The notes: a model not told the origin generated them from the letters alone. 13,345 nucleotides of DNA from WJKP01 sp964531215 (GCA_964531215.1 CAZHFK010000030.1:1-13345); one strand, 5' to 3'; counted from the stretch's first letter, positions 1-6,752 are shown. Numbers and translations are program-made.

Positions 1-4
1 GAAA

Positions 5-62
5 TTAGTAATTAGTAATGACCAAGAGATTAGTTTGCCTCGTGTCCAATATTAATTACTAA
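5..62. repeat. Inverted repeat in the leader of the ZIP gene
   Basis: TTAGTAATTA (5-14) is exactly complementary to TAATTACTAA (53-62), and the pairing extends imperfectly further in. The right arm ends 11 bases before the ATG at 74. The segment also holds TAATGACCA (17-25) and TCCAATATT (45-53), words that recur around the inverted repeat at 10129-10192. Confidence 0.5.
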
Positions 63-73
63 AGACTAAAGAT

Positions 74-819
74 ATGATACCTTTTATTTATGCCTTGATT
101 GCTGTTTTTGTGGTTAGTTTGTTAGCTTTTGTTGGCCTGATAACTTTGGCTTTAAAAGATAAGTTATTAAAATCAATTTTAATTTATTTGGTGAGTTTTT
201 CAGCCGGCGGGTTAATGGGCGGAGCTTTTTTCATTTATTGCCGGAAAGTATTGAAGAAAGCATAGAGCCTTTAATGGTTTTTGTTTATGTAATAATTGGT
301 TTTTGTGTATTTTTTTTAGTTGAACGCTTTTTGCGCTGGCATCATTGTCATGATAAAGATTGAAAAAATCCTTTACATTTGGGTTATATTAATTTAATTG
401 GTGACGGTGTTCATAATTTTATTGACGGTATTATTATTGTAACCAGTTATATGGTTAATGTCGGGTTAGGTTTTGCAGTGACTATATCTATTATTTTTCA
501 CGAATTGCCCCAGGAATTGGGTGATTTTGGAGTTTTAATTTATTCAGGGATTAGTAAAAAAAGGGCGCTTTTTTATAATTTTTTAACAGCTTTATTAGCC
601 ATTTTAGGCGTGATAATTGGTTATTTGTTGCTTAGTTGGCTTGAAGGAATTAATACTTTTTTAATTCCTTTGGCAGCCGGTGGGTTTATTTATATTGCAG
701 CAACCGATTTGATTCCCGAATTGCAAAAAGTTATAAAATTAAAACATTCTATTTTTACTTTTATAACTTTTTGTTTCGCTTTAATTTTAATGTTAGGCTT
801 GAAAATTTTTAGTCATTAA
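74..819 (+). pseudogene. ZIP-family divalent metal transporter, disrupted by a frameshift and an in-frame stop
   Basis: Homology-type reading gives a ZIP (SLC39-like) transporter, an inner-membrane protein that imports zinc or other divalent metals. The N-terminal part (74 to about 228) ends in SAGGLMGGAFF. The frame then shifts by one base at a run of six T (224-229); adding one T gives FHLLPESIEESIEPLMVFVY, which runs into a His-rich loop FLRWHHCHDKD. A TGA at 361-363 then interrupts the same frame before KNPLHLGYINLIGDG. The C-terminal part carries the two metal-site helices of the family, LIGDGVHNFIDGIII and IIFHELPQELGDFG. With both lesions repaired the span encodes 248 residues, a normal length for bacterial ZIPs. 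The start ATG at 74 has no SD. The TGA is a substitution-type change, so the pair of lesions favours a pseudogene over a single sequencing error, though an assembly error plus a real stop cannot be excluded. Confidence 0.8.
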
Positions 820-821
820 AT

Positions 822-851
822 TTGACTAATAATTAAAATTATAATTATAAT
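822..851 (+). promoter_or_regulatory. Sigma70-type promoter for the metallopeptidase gene
   Basis: TTGACT (822-827) and TATAAT (846-851) are separated by 18 bp. Transcription would begin near 858, which places the AAAGGGGGG run (857-865) at the extreme 5' end of the mRNA rather than in a normal SD position. Confidence 0.6.
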
Positions 852-896
852 AATTCAAAGGGGGGTAAACTTTCTGCAAATTAAATTTTGATTATT

Positions 897-1550
897 ATGA
901 AAAAAATATTTTTGCAAATCGGTTTAGCTCTTTTTTTGTTTGGTTTTTTATTTTTTTGTCCTCAGCAGTTAAACGCCAAAACAATTATCAGAGAAAAAGC
1001 CGAGTGTTTTTATGAAATAAAGGTTAAAATTGTTTTTGATTTTAAATATCAGCTAAGCCAGTCAGAAACGGAAAGAATTTTAAATGACTGGCATAAAACA
1101 ATGTCTGGTGTTTGGAACGGTGTTTTTGGTTCAACCATTTTAAATGATCAATGCTTTGTTTATTATAATTTTGAATTAATCAAAATGAAAAACAACAGAA
1201 CTTGTGACGATTATCCTGATTTTCATTGTATTTCGGTTATAGATGCACCGATTAATTCTAGAGGGAATAGGGCTGACGCAACAATTGTCAAAGCAAATAG
1301 TTTGCAAAATAGCCGGGGAGAATGGACAAATCAGATGGATCCACTGATTGTTGCCCATGAAGTTGGGCATATGATGGGGTTAAATGATGAATATGAATAT
1401 AAGATTGCTAATAAAAAAAAATCTTTGATTAATTTAAATTATAAAAATAAGGGGCCGCAAAGTATTATGGCTCAAACTTGGGGCAGTATAGTAGCGTTTA
1501 AGGATCATAGTTTAAGGATATTAGAATTAGCTAATATAGATATTAATTAG
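897..1550 (+). CDS. Secreted metzincin-like zinc metallopeptidase
   Basis: The 217-residue protein begins with a signal peptide (MKKIFLQIGLALFLFGFLFF, cleavage probably after the NA of QQLNAKT). The zinc site is HEVGHMMGLND: H154, E155, H158 and D164, numbered from the ATG at 897, i.e. an HExxHxxGxxD motif. About 38 residues later comes PQSIMAQTWG, a candidate Met-turn. Together these point to a metzincin-type endopeptidase acting outside the cytoplasmic membrane. Four cysteines in the mature part (in AECFY, NDQCF, RTCDD and FHCIS) could form disulfides. No separate propeptide or substrate-binding domain is recognisable. A TTG at 888 lies in frame, but the ATG fits the signal peptide better. 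The G-rich run at 860-865 is too far upstream to act as a normal SD. The substrate is unknown. Confidence 0.8.
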   Translation: MKKIFLQIGLALFLFGFLFFCPQQLNAKTIIREKAECFYEIKVKIVFDFKYQLSQSETERILNDWHKTMSGVWNGVFGSTILNDQCFVYYNFELIKMKNNRTCDDYPDFHCISVIDAPINSRGNRADATIVKANSLQNSRGEWTNQMDPLIVAHEVGHMMGLNDEYEYKIANKKKSLINLNYKNKGPQSIMAQTWGSIVAFKDHSLRILELANIDIN

Positions 1551-1636
1551 TTACTGCAAAAGATGAGATACATAGGTAACACCCCTAAAATGAAGAAATA
1601 TGGTAGAATTAGGGATTAATTAGCTCGGAGGAATTA

Positions 1637-1840
1637 CTGCTTATCTTAACTGAAATCCGAGAGGAAATTAGTACAAATGGGGTAAATTCAAAAGAAAAAG
1701 CAGCTCTTTTACATCAGCTAGGTTCAGTTTACGGATTACTTGGTAACTCCCAAGAACAAGAAGCAGCTTGGCAACTGGCTTTACAGTTGGATCCTGAGAA
1801 TATTATCATCAAGACCAGCTTAAAAAGCTTGACAGTTTAA
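1637..1840 (+). CDS. Small TPR-like protein without a canonical start codon (paralogue of the gene at 2385)
   Basis: This open frame encodes about 67 residues ending in EQEAAWQLALQLDPENII, a TPR-like helix pair. It aligns without gaps to the product of the gene at 2385 (TNGVNSKEKA against ANGVPAKEQA; LALQLDPEN against LALDKALELDPKN with a small offset). There is no ATG or GTG in frame, and the only TTGs are far downstream. CTG at 1637 follows a good SD (CGGAGG, 1626-1631) at 5 nt. However, the match to the paralogue continues upstream to about 1616 (LISSEELLLILTEI against MLSDFQKEAILTVI), which would need an ATT (1619) or TTA start. Either a rare start codon is used or the start has been lost by mutation. 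A terminator follows directly. Function unknown. Confidence 0.55.
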   Translation: MLILTEIREEISTNGVNSKEKAALLHQLGSVYGLLGNSQEQEAAWQLALQLDPENIIIKTSLKSLTV

Positions 1841-1855
1841 CTTGAGCTTCTAACC

Positions 1856-1882
1856 GACTCGCCATTTGGCGAGTCATTTTTT
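1856..1882 (+). terminator. Intrinsic terminator after the TPR-like gene
   Basis: GACTCGCC (1856-1863), loop ATTT, GGCGAGTC (1868-1875), then A and a run of T. A perfect 8-bp GC-rich stem with a U tract, 16 bases after the stop codon. Confidence 0.85.
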
Positions 1883-1893
1883 TATAAAATTTT

Positions 1894-1923
1894 AAACCGT
1901 CCCAAATTAATTTGGGACGGTTT
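1894..1923 (-). terminator. Perfect 30-bp palindrome, probable terminator for the minus-strand gene at 1940
   Basis: AAACCGTCCCAAATT followed directly by its exact reverse complement. It lies 17 bases beyond the stop of the minus-strand gene and back to back with the plus-strand terminator at 1856, as expected between convergent genes. The tract after the stem in the minus direction is only moderately U-rich. Confidence 0.65.
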
Positions 1924-1939
1924 TGTTGCTTTTTAAAAG

Positions 1940-2167
1940 CTATGGTTGGGCGCGGGCCTGCTGTGGTTTTTCCGGTTTTGCCGAAATGTCGAAGGTGACC
2001 TGGTTGCCTTTGCGCCGGGTAATGTCTCCCAGCATGATCATGACCATGCTGGTTTTGGCACAATCTGAGATTGGGAGCTGGCCCACTTCGTTGAACAGCG
2101 CTTCGGTCAGCTCACTAAGCTGTTCAATCGTTCTTCTGTTTTTCTCCATAGTCTCGATAGTCTGCAT
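1940..2167 (-). CDS. Small helical protein of unknown function
   Basis: The 75-residue protein starts MQTIETMEKNRRTIEQLSEL and is predicted mostly helical up to about residue 50, followed by a basic and Pro/Gln-rich tail (ISAKPEKPQQARAQP). The ATG at 2167 has a strong SD (AGGAGGGG) and a consensus promoter upstream, which is the main support for it being a gene. Codons end in G or C far more often than in HU, S1 or the surface protein, so its composition differs from its neighbours and suggests transfer or a different selective regime. It has one Cys and no signal peptide or membrane segment. I do not recognise a family; a role as a small regulator or structural peptide would be a guess. Confidence 0.75.
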   Translation of the reverse strand: MQTIETMEKNRRTIEQLSELTEALFNEVGQLPISDCAKTSMVMIMLGDITRRKGNQVTFDISAKPEKPQQARAQP

Positions 2168-2212
2168 TTTCCCCTCCTTTTTTTGAAGTTTAATTATTTT
2201 GACGATAATTTA

Positions 2213-2241
2213 ATTATAGCATATTTTGTTGTTTTTGTCAA
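2213..2241 (-). promoter_or_regulatory. Consensus sigma70 promoter for the gene at 1940-2167
   Basis: On the minus strand TTGACA (2236-2241) and TATAAT (2213-2218) are separated by exactly 17 bp, a perfect consensus match. Confidence 0.85.
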
Positions 2242-2299
2242 TAAAATTAAGTGGTTTTTACCTAGAATTAGGTTAAAAATTAATGTTTAAAAGTTCAAC

Positions 2300-2328
2300 T
2301 TGACAAAAAAACAATTATGTGTTAAAAT
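2300..2328 (+). promoter_or_regulatory. Sigma70 promoter for the TPR-like gene at 2385
   Basis: TTGACA (2300-2305), 17-bp spacer, TAAAAT (2323-2328). The predicted start near 2335 would put the ATG at 2336 of a 10-codon ORF (MVKNKQWMNN) at or next to the 5' end of the RNA. Confidence 0.75.
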
Positions 2329-2384
2329 TATAATTATGGTAAAAAATAAGCAATGGATGAACAATTAGCAAAGGAGGTGCGTCC

Positions 2385-2618
2385 ATGTTGTCAGATTTTC
2401 AAAAGGAAGCTATTTTAACTGTAATTTTTAAAACTGAAACCCGGATTAGGGCTAATGGCGTGCCTGCCAAGGAGCAGGCTCGGCAATGGGCCAAGCTTGC
2501 TTATTGGCGAGGCAAAATCGGAGATCAGACCCAGCAACAGCTGGCATTGGATAAGGCTTTGGAGCTTGATCCAAAAAATGCATTAGCAAAAAAGCTTTGT
2601 GCAGAAATACCAAAATAA
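2385..2618 (+). CDS. Small TPR-like protein
   Basis: The 77-residue protein ends in a TPR-like unit: AKLAYWRGKIGDQTQQQLALDKALELDPKNALAKKLC has the small/aromatic/Pro-Asn spacing of a TPR helix pair, with the typical LDPxN turn. TPR repeats mediate protein-protein contacts, so this is probably a cytoplasmic adaptor, although one repeat alone rarely makes a stable scaffold and self-association is possible. It is paralogous to the frame at 1637-1840. The start ATG is set by AAGGAGGTG (2371-2379) at 7 nt. A 21-codon frame beginning at 2353 (MDEQLAKEVRPCC...) runs through the SD and start in another phase; it has no SD of its own. Terminator at 2635. Confidence 0.8.
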   Translation: MLSDFQKEAILTVIFKTETRIRANGVPAKEQARQWAKLAYWRGKIGDQTQQQLALDKALELDPKNALAKKLCAEIPK

Positions 2619-2634
2619 GCATGTAAATAAAAAA

Positions 2635-2670
2635 ATCGCCCTTGGTTTTAAGCCTTGGGCGATCTTTTTT
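2635..2670. terminator. Bidirectional terminator between convergent genes
   Basis: ATCGCCC (2635-2641) pairs with GGGCGAT (2657-2663), with an A run before and CTTTTTT after. It serves the TPR-like gene on the plus strand and the Avd-like gene on the minus strand. Confidence 0.8.
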
Positions 2671-2688
2671 GGGCTAGTTTTGGCTAGC

Positions 2689-3069
2689 TTATTTGGCAGT
2701 ATTGGTACTGGCACTAGCTGATTTTAGCCAGCCTCCTAGCATTTTACCGACTGAAGATAAGCTTTCCTGGATTTGTTCATATTTTTCTTCTTTAATGGTT
2801 TGCAAACCTTTGGCCATGTCAACAAAAACTTTTAAAGTATCTAGTTTTCTGACTGCTTGGCGTAAAGTTTGTGATTTTTCAATTTTAGCCTGGCGAGTGG
2901 CAATAACCACTAGTTCAAGGATTTCCAAAGTGGTTATTTCCGCACTTTTTCTTAGAGTGTTTTCTTCGTTTTTAGAGACTTCAGAAGTTTGCTTGTATAG
3001 CTCATAAAGCCTGTCTAAAAGCGGAAATTTTTCAGAAAAGTTGTCTAAAATGTCTTTTTGTTTTTGCAT
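2689..3069 (-). CDS. Avd-like four-helix-bundle protein (23S IVP / bAvd-like family)
   Basis: The 126-residue, all-helical protein has hallmarks of the Avd-like four-helix-bundle family: FPLLDRLYELYKQ near residues 15-27, LDTLK at 76-80 and the C-terminal GKMLGGWLKS at 108-117. Family members include Avd, the pentameric nucleic-acid-binding partner of the reverse transcriptase in diversity-generating retroelements, and proteins encoded by 23S rRNA intervening sequences. CPR genomes also carry many lone copies of unknown role. No reverse transcriptase, template/variable repeat or rRNA is in this window, so this is an orphan copy as far as can be seen, and nucleic-acid binding is inferred only from the family. 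There is no SD; the leader is about 120 nt and holds the hairpin GGCTAATTTTAGCC. Transcription starts from a promoter sharing a palindrome with the opposite promoter at 3210. Confidence 0.8.
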   Translation of the reverse strand: MQKQKDILDNFSEKFPLLDRLYELYKQTSEVSKNEENTLRKSAEITTLEILELVVIATRQAKIEKSQTLRQAVRKLDTLKVFVDMAKGLQTIKEEKYEQIQESLSSVGKMLGGWLKSASASTNTAK

Positions 3070-3195
3070 AATTTTTTAAGTTAAAATTTTTTAGTTTTTG
3101 TTTTTATTTTTTTGTGTTGAATAACACTTTTTAGGCTAAAATTAGCCTTTTTAATTTTAGCTATTTAGTTGTCAAAGAACAAATATATATTCTAG

Positions 3196-3224
3196 AATAT
3201 AGTCAATACTTGACAAGTTGTCAA
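3196..3224 (-). promoter_or_regulatory. Promoter of the Avd-like gene, -35 inside a shared palindrome
   Basis: On the minus strand TTGACA (3219-3224), 17-bp spacer, TATATT (3196-3201). The -35 is one half of the palindrome TTGACAAGTTGTCAA (3210-3224). Confidence 0.75.
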
Positions 3225-3238
3225 ATTTATGATAATAT
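3210..3238 (+). promoter_or_regulatory. Promoter of the small ORF / tRNA-Pro unit, -35 inside a shared palindrome
   Basis: TTGACA (3210-3215), 17-bp spacer, TAATAT (3233-3238). The -35 is the other half of the palindrome at 3210-3224, so the two polymerase footprints would overlap almost entirely. Confidence 0.75.
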
Positions 3239-3302
3239 ATAGTATTAAAATTTTTGGGATAATTAATTACTACAAACAAACCTTTAAAAAGGAGGTAATC
3301 GT

Positions 3303-3524
3303 ATGTCGATGACTGAGAGAGGACGGATTTTAGCTGCACTGAAGCACATGAAATCATGCCAGCAGTCGCCGAGTTTTTTGGCGGTTTCGGCTTTCCTGCT
3401 TTGCAGGACCTACCATTTCCCGCGAATTTTCACCGTAGTGGTGAGAGCCACGAGAGAAATGGTCAAGACCATGCCGGAAAAGAAACGGATGGACCTGTGC
3501 CGGTCCAGCGGAGTGGTTTTTTAG
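3303..3524 (+). CDS. Small basic protein of unknown function upstream of tRNA-Pro
   Basis: The 73-residue frame begins MSMTERGRILAALKHMKSCQ. The start is supported by AAGGAGG (3289-3295) at 7 nt and the promoter at 3210. A second in-frame ATG at 3309 is possible. The middle (SFLAVSAFLLCRTYHFP) is moderately hydrophobic and the C-terminus is basic (MPEKKRMDLCRSSG). Third codon positions are rich in G and C, unlike the housekeeping genes here. No terminator or obvious promoter separates it from the tRNA 23 bases downstream, so they probably share a transcript. The ORF matches no family I know, and the segment could instead be a structured, mostly noncoding leader. Confidence 0.55.
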   Translation: MSMTERGRILAALKHMKSCQQSPSFLAVSAFLLCRTYHFPRIFTVVVRATREMVKTMPEKKRMDLCRSSGVVF

Positions 3525-3547
3525 GCCACACTTTCGAAAACATATGG

Positions 3548-3624
<77 letters not shown>

Positions 3625-3639
3625 TTAACTTACTTTTCA

Positions 3640-3664
3640 TCCTCGGAATTTTCCGAGGTTTTTT
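3640..3664 (+). terminator. Intrinsic terminator after tRNA-Pro
   Basis: CCTCGGAA and TTCCGAGG flank a very short loop and are followed by TTTTTT. It ends the small ORF/tRNA transcript. Confidence 0.85.
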
Positions 3665-3671
3665 ATTTGTA

Positions 3672-3700
3672 TTGACAAACACTATAATATATGATAATTT
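3672..3700 (+). promoter_or_regulatory. Promoter of the Cys-pair protein gene
   Basis: TTGACA (3672-3677) with GATAAT (3693-3698, 15 bp) or TAATTT (3695-3700, 17 bp). Transcription would start near 3706, which excludes the in-frame ATG at 3691 as a start. Confidence 0.65.
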
Positions 3701-3732
3701 TAAATATCTTGGCAATTAAGGAGGTGATTAAT

Positions 3733-4065
3733 TTGACTGAGAAGCCCAAAAGATATTATTTAAAATTATTAGTATTTTTTAAGCGTTTTGTTTTTAAAAG
3801 TAATTCTATTATTGTCAGAGAGTGGCCATTATCTATCTTGCTGCAAATAATATTTTTGCGGCGTGATTATATCAGAAATTTTTGCTGTTATTGTCAAAAA
3901 ACATTGGGCTTTAGTCGTTCCAGTCGGACAGGTGACAGCGGTGATATGTGTTTGCCTTGTCTTTTAAAACAACAGCCCGATATTTACTTTGAGATGAAAG
4001 AAAAGGGTCAATTAAGCCAAGCGCAAATTGATGAGGCAGAAAAGCCTTTACTGATCAAGCCTTAG
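3733..4065 (+). CDS. Small protein with paired CxxC motifs, TTG start
   Basis: The frame opens at an ATG at 3691, but this lies upstream of the predicted transcription start. AAGGAGGTGA (3718-3727) sits 8 nt before TTG at 3733, giving 110 residues starting MTEKPKRYYLKLL. Residues 51-54 (CCYC) and 73-76 (CLPC) supply two CxxC pairs 18 residues apart, the layout of a small zinc-binding knuckle or ribbon. The N-terminal half is basic and hydrophobic (YYLKLLVFFKRFVF, SILLQIIFLRRDY) and may form amphipathic or membrane-associated helices. The C-terminus (GQLSQAQIDEAEKPLL) resembles a short helix that could contact a partner. Zinc binding is inferred from cysteine spacing only; the family is not recognised. 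The last four bases overlap the end of the convergent surface-protein gene. Confidence 0.75.
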   Translation: MTEKPKRYYLKLLVFFKRFVFKSNSIIVREWPLSILLQIIFLRRDYIRNFCCYCQKTLGFSRSSRTGDSGDMCLPCLLKQQPDIYFEMKEKGQLSQAQIDEAEKPLLIKP

Positions 4066-4090
4066 GAAACTCCTGGGGCTTTTTTGTTTT
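4058..4090 (+). terminator. Terminator overlapping two convergent stop codons
   Basis: AGCCTTAGGA (4058-4067), a 3-nt loop, then TCCTGGGGCT (4071-4080) pair with two G-U wobbles and are followed by TTTTTGTTTTT. The left arm contains the stop of the Cys-pair gene (4063-4065) and the stop of the opposite gene (4062-4064). Confidence 0.75.
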
Positions 4091-6641
4091 TATAGAATAT
4101 TGCAATTAAACTGATTGCCAAAAATATGGCGGTTGGGATCAAATAATTTAAGACTTGATTTGATTTTATATTTTGCGAAATTTCCAAATTTTCATCAGCC
4201 TGATTAATTTCTTGTTTTTTTATAAAATCGTCATCGGAACGGGGTAAAATTTGGTAAACATCATCATTTTGACTAACAATACCGGTAACGGTTAAATTAT
4301 CAGCTTCTTTAAAATGACTTTTGCTTATTTTGGTTTTTTGTTTGATATAAATTTCTGCTTCACCGCTTTCATCTTGCACATAAAACCTGGAACCCGATTT
4401 TTCAATTAATTGACCTTGAATTTGGATTAAACTGCCTTCATTTTCTTCGTTTATTTTATTAATCATTATTTTTTTCGGATCAGGTTCGTTTTGCTTGCCA
4501 ATAATAATTAAATTTTCTTTGTTTGCTAATTTTATTCTTGTTTCACCTTTTGATTCACTGATTTCGCCTGTAACTTCAACCAGATCGCCAATTTTTAATT
4601 CGGGCCAGTCTGATTTATACATATATAGCTGAATCCCCGAATAACCATTAGGATCTGTTATATACATTGTAGTTTTGCCAAAAGTATTGGGTAAAACAGA
4701 AACAATTCCTTGGCTTTTAATTTTAGTTTTTACAGTTAAAGTTTTAGCTTGATCCAAGCGAACTTCTAAAATCGGTTGATCAAGTTTTTTATTTTGACTT
4801 GTAGTACTGGAAATTTTTATATCACCGGTTTCTTTTTTATCTGGATTGGATATTTTAATTTTATGAATTTTTTTAACTTCAAACTCTTGATCGCTGATAA
4901 TTAATTGTATTTGATAATCTCCTTTTTCAGTGAATTGATGAGTAAATATGGGATTGGGATAAATTTGATTTTCAATTTGCCAGTTAAAAGCCAGATCATC
5001 ATTTTCAAGATCATAAGAATCAGAGGCATCACAAGTAAAAGTTTCATTAATTGAGGCTTTTTTCGGGCAAGCAAATTCAATGATTGGCGGATGATTCATT
5101 AAATTAATAATATTAGGTTGGCCTTTGGTAGCTGTAGCTGTCCAATGCCAATCACCCAGTTGATCTATGGCAAAACTGGCATTTTCGTTTAATTCGGGTT
5201 TTTCCGAATATTTAATTGTTTGAAGTGTTTTATTTTCAGGCGAGATTAATTTAATAGTTTCTTTATCATTATTAAGGGCCAGGCCGCTGATTTTTCTTGT
5301 AATTACAAAATATTGATTAGGTTTGATTATGGTTGAAGAAAAATCAGCGGCCTTAATTTTGTAATTATTTTTATCAGCATCTTGAATTTGCCAGCTAAGC
5401 AAATCAACTTCCTGCTCGCTGATATTTTTTAATTCAATAAATTCATAATGCGAATCAGGACCTAAAGGGTTGGGATAAATTTCATTAATTTTAATAATTT
5501 TTTTATAATCTGATTTAACTTCCTTGTCTTCTTGTTCAGAACCAGAATCAATATCGTCTTCTGTTTCACTTTGTAGCAGAGTAATTAAATTTGATTCGTT
5601 TTTAGTCGGAGTTTGAGTAACAGCAAAATCATTTAAATAATTATTAGTGTTATAGCCGTCACTAATTCTGGCTGTTGCCCAAGGATCTGCTGCCGCTGGA
5701 GCATTATTGGAATTATTTTGCCAATCACCGTAAAAAACAGTATCAATGATTATTTCATTATTATCTTTTAAAATAATTGCATCACCTGAATTATTTAATT
5801 TGCTACTGGATAATTCAATAACATAAAATGATTGCGAATCAATAGTTTCTTTTAGATTTATTGTAGCGCTAGAACCCTCCTCAATGGTCCAGTCAGTCAA
5901 ATCAACGGCAAAAGAATTGGTATTATAAAGTTCAATCCATTCAGATTCATTACTAATCGGATCAGACACAAATTCATTAATTAAAATTGTGCCAGGTGAT
6001 ACAATTATTGCTTCTTCTGATTCTTCTTGGTTTTGATTATCGTTTTCATCTTCTGTGTTTTCTTCTGTTTTTTCTTCTTGATTTTGTTCATCTTCAGTTG
6101 ATTGATTATTAAATTGATTAGCTTGCCCTGCGCTATGACTATCAGCATGAGCTTGCCAGTTAATTTCACTATAATCATTTAAATCCAAATCAATTCTTTG
6201 CAATGAAGTATCAGGACAAGCCAGGTAAGTAAAAATTTCAATTATTTCATCATTTGCATTAATTAAAGCTATTTCTTCTCCCGCTTCCTTTAAAGATGAC
6301 CAGGCACTGTCAATAATCGTGCCGTTAAAATCAGGGTTATCCTCTAAAAAATTTTCTGGCACGTCAGCAATAATGGCATATTCTTGCGCTTCAATAATTA
6401 AATCACCCTGAAATTCAGTTAAGCCATGATTTGTTTCATTTTCATAAAATTTCCAATCAGTTAAATCAATTGGGTCGAAACCCTTATTATAAATTTCCAG
6501 CCATTCAAAATCGCCGGGTAAATAAGCCGCGATTTCAGTAATAATAATGTTTGGGTCTGTTGCTTGAGTTGTGGCCGGACAAATAAAAAATCCTAACATG
6601 ACCAAGGTTAGGATGGCTAATTTTTGTTTTTTGTTTTTCAT
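4062..6641 (-). CDS. Cell-surface protein with three lamin-tail domains, a PKD-like domain and two OB-like folds
   Basis: An exported, membrane-anchored protein of 859 residues counted from the ATG at 6641. A second ATG at 6656 adds five residues, but the SD GAGGGGGG lies between the two ATGs and favours 6641. Order: signal peptide (1-27); lamin-tail domain 1 (about 31-140, IIITEIAAYLPGDFEWLEIY); Glu/Asn/Gln-rich linker (180-212); lamin-tail 2 (218-305, INEFVSDP...SEWIELYN); acidic linker (358-378); lamin-tail 3 (383-480, INEIYPNPLG...YEFIELKN); PKD-like beta-sandwich (517-597, FTCDASDSYD); two OB-like domains (about 632-715 and 738-808, GDLVEVTGEI and NLTVTGIVSQ); one membrane helix (about 832-850); basic KNKK tail. 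Lamin-tail and OB domains occur in surface proteins and extracellular nucleases of CPR bacteria, but no nuclease catalytic domain is visible here. Binding of extracellular DNA or of a host surface is inference only. Confidence 0.85.
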   Translation of the reverse strand: MKNKKQKLAILTLVMLGFFICPATTQATDPNIIITEIAAYLPGDFEWLEIYNKGFDPIDLTDWKFYENETNHGLTEFQGDLIIEAQEYAIIADVPENFLEDNPDFNGTIIDSAWSSLKEAGEEIALINANDEIIEIFTYLACPDTSLQRIDLDLNDYSEINWQAHADSHSAGQANQFNNQSTEDEQNQEEKTEENTEDENDNQNQEESEEAIIVSPGTILINEFVSDPISNESEWIELYNTNSFAVDLTDWTIEEGSSATINLKETIDSQSFYVIELSSSKLNNSGDAIILKDNNEIIIDTVFYGDWQNNSNNAPAAADPWATARISDGYNTNNYLNDFAVTQTPTKNESNLITLLQSETEDDIDSGSEQEDKEVKSDYKKIIKINEIYPNPLGPDSHYEFIELKNISEQEVDLLSWQIQDADKNNYKIKAADFSSTIIKPNQYFVITRKISGLALNNDKETIKLISPENKTLQTIKYSEKPELNENASFAIDQLGDWHWTATATKGQPNIINLMNHPPIIEFACPKKASINETFTCDASDSYDLENDDLAFNWQIENQIYPNPIFTHQFTEKGDYQIQLIISDQEFEVKKIHKIKISNPDKKETGDIKISSTTSQNKKLDQPILEVRLDQAKTLTVKTKIKSQGIVSVLPNTFGKTTMYITDPNGYSGIQLYMYKSDWPELKIGDLVEVTGEISESKGETRIKLANKENLIIIGKQNEPDPKKIMINKINEENEGSLIQIQGQLIEKSGSRFYVQDESGEAEIYIKQKTKISKSHFKEADNLTVTGIVSQNDDVYQILPRSDDDFIKKQEINQADENLEISQNIKSNQVLNYLIPTAIFLAISLIAIFYKNKKAPGVS

Positions 6642-6723
6642 ATTTTTCCCCCTCATAGCCTTTTATTTTTTAAAAGACTATTAATTTTATTTTTGTTTTT
6701 TATCAGATCGAGCTGATGTTTTT

Positions 6724-6752
6724 AGCATATTAAGGTCTTAATTTTTGGTCAA
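6724..6752 (-). promoter_or_regulatory. Promoter of the surface-protein gene
   Basis: On the minus strand TTGACC (6747-6752), 17-bp spacer, TATGCT (6724-6729). The leader of about 75 nt holds a short hairpin (ATCAG...CTGAT, 6702-6717). A second TTGACA at 6774-6779 has only a poor -10 (TTTATT). Confidence 0.6.

Noticed and set aside
361..363. TGA in the ZIP frame as recoded glycine, tryptophan or selenocysteine
   Set aside because: Other genes here end at TGA where readthrough would run into a terminator, no SECIS-like stem follows the TGA, and the gene also has a frameshift.
2689..3069. A complete diversity-generating retroelement
   Set aside because: There is an Avd-like gene, but no reverse transcriptase, template repeat, variable repeat or C-type lectin target in the window.
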